From Rickettsiales bacterium (lineage in GTDB: Bacteria; Pseudomonadota; Alphaproteobacteria; Rickettsiales; Rickettsiaceae), in the NCBI GenBank assembly GCA_947456795.1, contig CANGTI010000002.1:1-64000 (forward strand): a stretch of 64,000 nt of DNA, read 5' to 3'. This document shows positions 63,606 to 64,000 of the stretch, one piece after another. Below the pieces are notes generated by a model. The model had not been told where the DNA came from, made no database searches, and saw only the letters and a list, made by a program, of their open reading frames with translations. The position numbers and the translations under genes are program-made. Within the stretch, counting starts at the first letter, position 1; every line of letters begins with the position of its first letter.

Positions 63606-63733
63606 GGTGTGTATTTTGTTGATCTAGTTGTAACTTTATCTGTGTTTTAATATTTTTGCTACTTTAAGCTTAGTTCTTATTATACTGTGGTTGCAAATTG
63701 ATGCGACTTAGATAATATCAGACTTCCATCTTT

Positions 63734-63755
63734 ATACCGATTATAGTATCGGTAT
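63734..63755. promoter_or_regulatory. inverted repeat in the DUF155-tlc divergent region
   Basis: An 8-bp perfect inverted repeat, ATACCGAT-TATAGT-ATCGGTAT, lies 23 bp before the tlc ATG. The spacer contains TATAGT, a fair -10-like hexamer, so the arms may be an operator around a tlc promoter. It is not followed by a T-run. Confidence 0.45.
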
Positions 63756-63777
63756 TTATTCGTATAGGTCACACAGA

Positions 63778-64000
63778 ATGCACCACCGCAAAGCTAAGTT
63801 GCTTCGCATTTTGCCATTTTTGTTTTTTAAAATAGCGCCTTTTCCAAGGTATGGAATAAAGAACTTCGCGGCAATGTCTGCTCTGATGTTTTGTATTTTA
63901 TGTAGTCAAAGTTTTTTAAGGGTTTTAAAGGATAGCGTACTTATTTCTGAAGTGAATGTGGAAATAATAGCCTTTATAAAGCTGTATTTTGTTTTGCCCA
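63778..64000 (+). CDS. tlc: ATP/ADP translocase (Tlc), 5' part
   Basis: The first 74 codons, cut by the window edge. The segment FPRYGIKNFAAMSALMFCILCSQSFLRVLKDSVLISEVNVEIIAFIKLYFVLP follows the Tlc/NTT pattern (basic lead, TM1, R-x-LKD-x-LV, then E-x-I-x-FIK-L-x-VLP). These carriers exchange host ATP for bacterial ADP or import nucleotides, and are hallmarks of Rickettsiales, Chlamydiae and other intracellular bacteria. Which paralogue (ATP/ADP exchange or nucleotide import) cannot be told from the N-terminus. Confidence 0.9.
   Translation, partial: MHHRKAKLLRILPFLFFKIAPFPRYGIKNFAAMSALMFCILCSQSFLRVLKDSVLISEVNVEIIAFIKLYFVLP

Overview
The window looks like part of the chromosome of an AT-rich, obligately host-associated alphaproteobacterium, most likely a member of the Rickettsiales. 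The evidence is: a 23S rRNA gene with no 16S rRNA, tRNA-Ile or tRNA-Ala upstream of it (the gene before it is topA); the start of an ATP/ADP translocase (tlc) at the right edge; a remnant head-tail cluster of the alphaproteobacterial gene-transfer-agent (GTA) type; and many small-molecule transporters. Flagellar export genes (fliO, fliP, fliQ) point to a lineage that kept flagellar genes, as described for Midichloriaceae-like Rickettsiales. That last step is inference.

Layout, left to right. 1-2397: 3'-truncated 23S rRNA (minus). 2628-6159: topA-dprA. 6295-8045: a small unknown gene and a canonical MHS-type MFS transporter. 8070-9858: tyrS and a DUF2335 membrane protein. 9904-14647: compact GTA-like cluster (prohead protease, capsid, head-tail connector, an apparent gp7-gp8 fusion, gp12-like and gp13-like tail proteins), all minus. 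14797-17701: trpS-lolC/E-lolD. 17885-21068: tRNA-Trp-secE-nusG-rplK-rplA-rplJ-rplL, without rpoBC after rplL. 21257-22506: tRNA-Cys, an HU/IHF-like protein and a peroxiredoxin. 22507-23402: about 900 bp of gene-free DNA with two related ~100-bp repeats and several hairpins. 23403-31792: rpsA, pgpA, fliO-fliP, a diverged HtrA-like protease, thioredoxin, CCA-adding enzyme, a BamD-like protein, tRNA-Leu, fliQ and a small unknown gene.

32171-48435 is the most remarkable part: eleven intact, mutually paralogous MFS transporters in tandem on the minus strand, plus one internally deleted copy and one decayed copy. They form subgroups: MFS-2 to MFS-5; MFS-7 to MFS-9, which are very recent duplicates; and the more divergent MFS-1, -6, -10 and -11. 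Within the recent triplet the N-terminal half and central loop are nearly identical, while the TM7 and TM10 regions, which line the substrate cavity in MFS proteins, differ strongly. This looks like a lineage-specific expansion for uptake or exchange of several related host metabolites, a natural partner of the tlc translocase at 63778.

48726-64000 returns to housekeeping genes: tRNA-Ala(TGC), trmB, two overlapping genes of unknown function, an RNase E/G, tRNA-Val, serS, ctpA, murB, holC, fabD with a small lipoprotein gene, tRNA-Gln, tRNA-Ala(GGC), two small genes, lon, a threonine-dehydratase-like enzyme, a DUF155/RMND1-like protein and the partial tlc. All family assignments come from reading motifs in the translations; no database search was possible.
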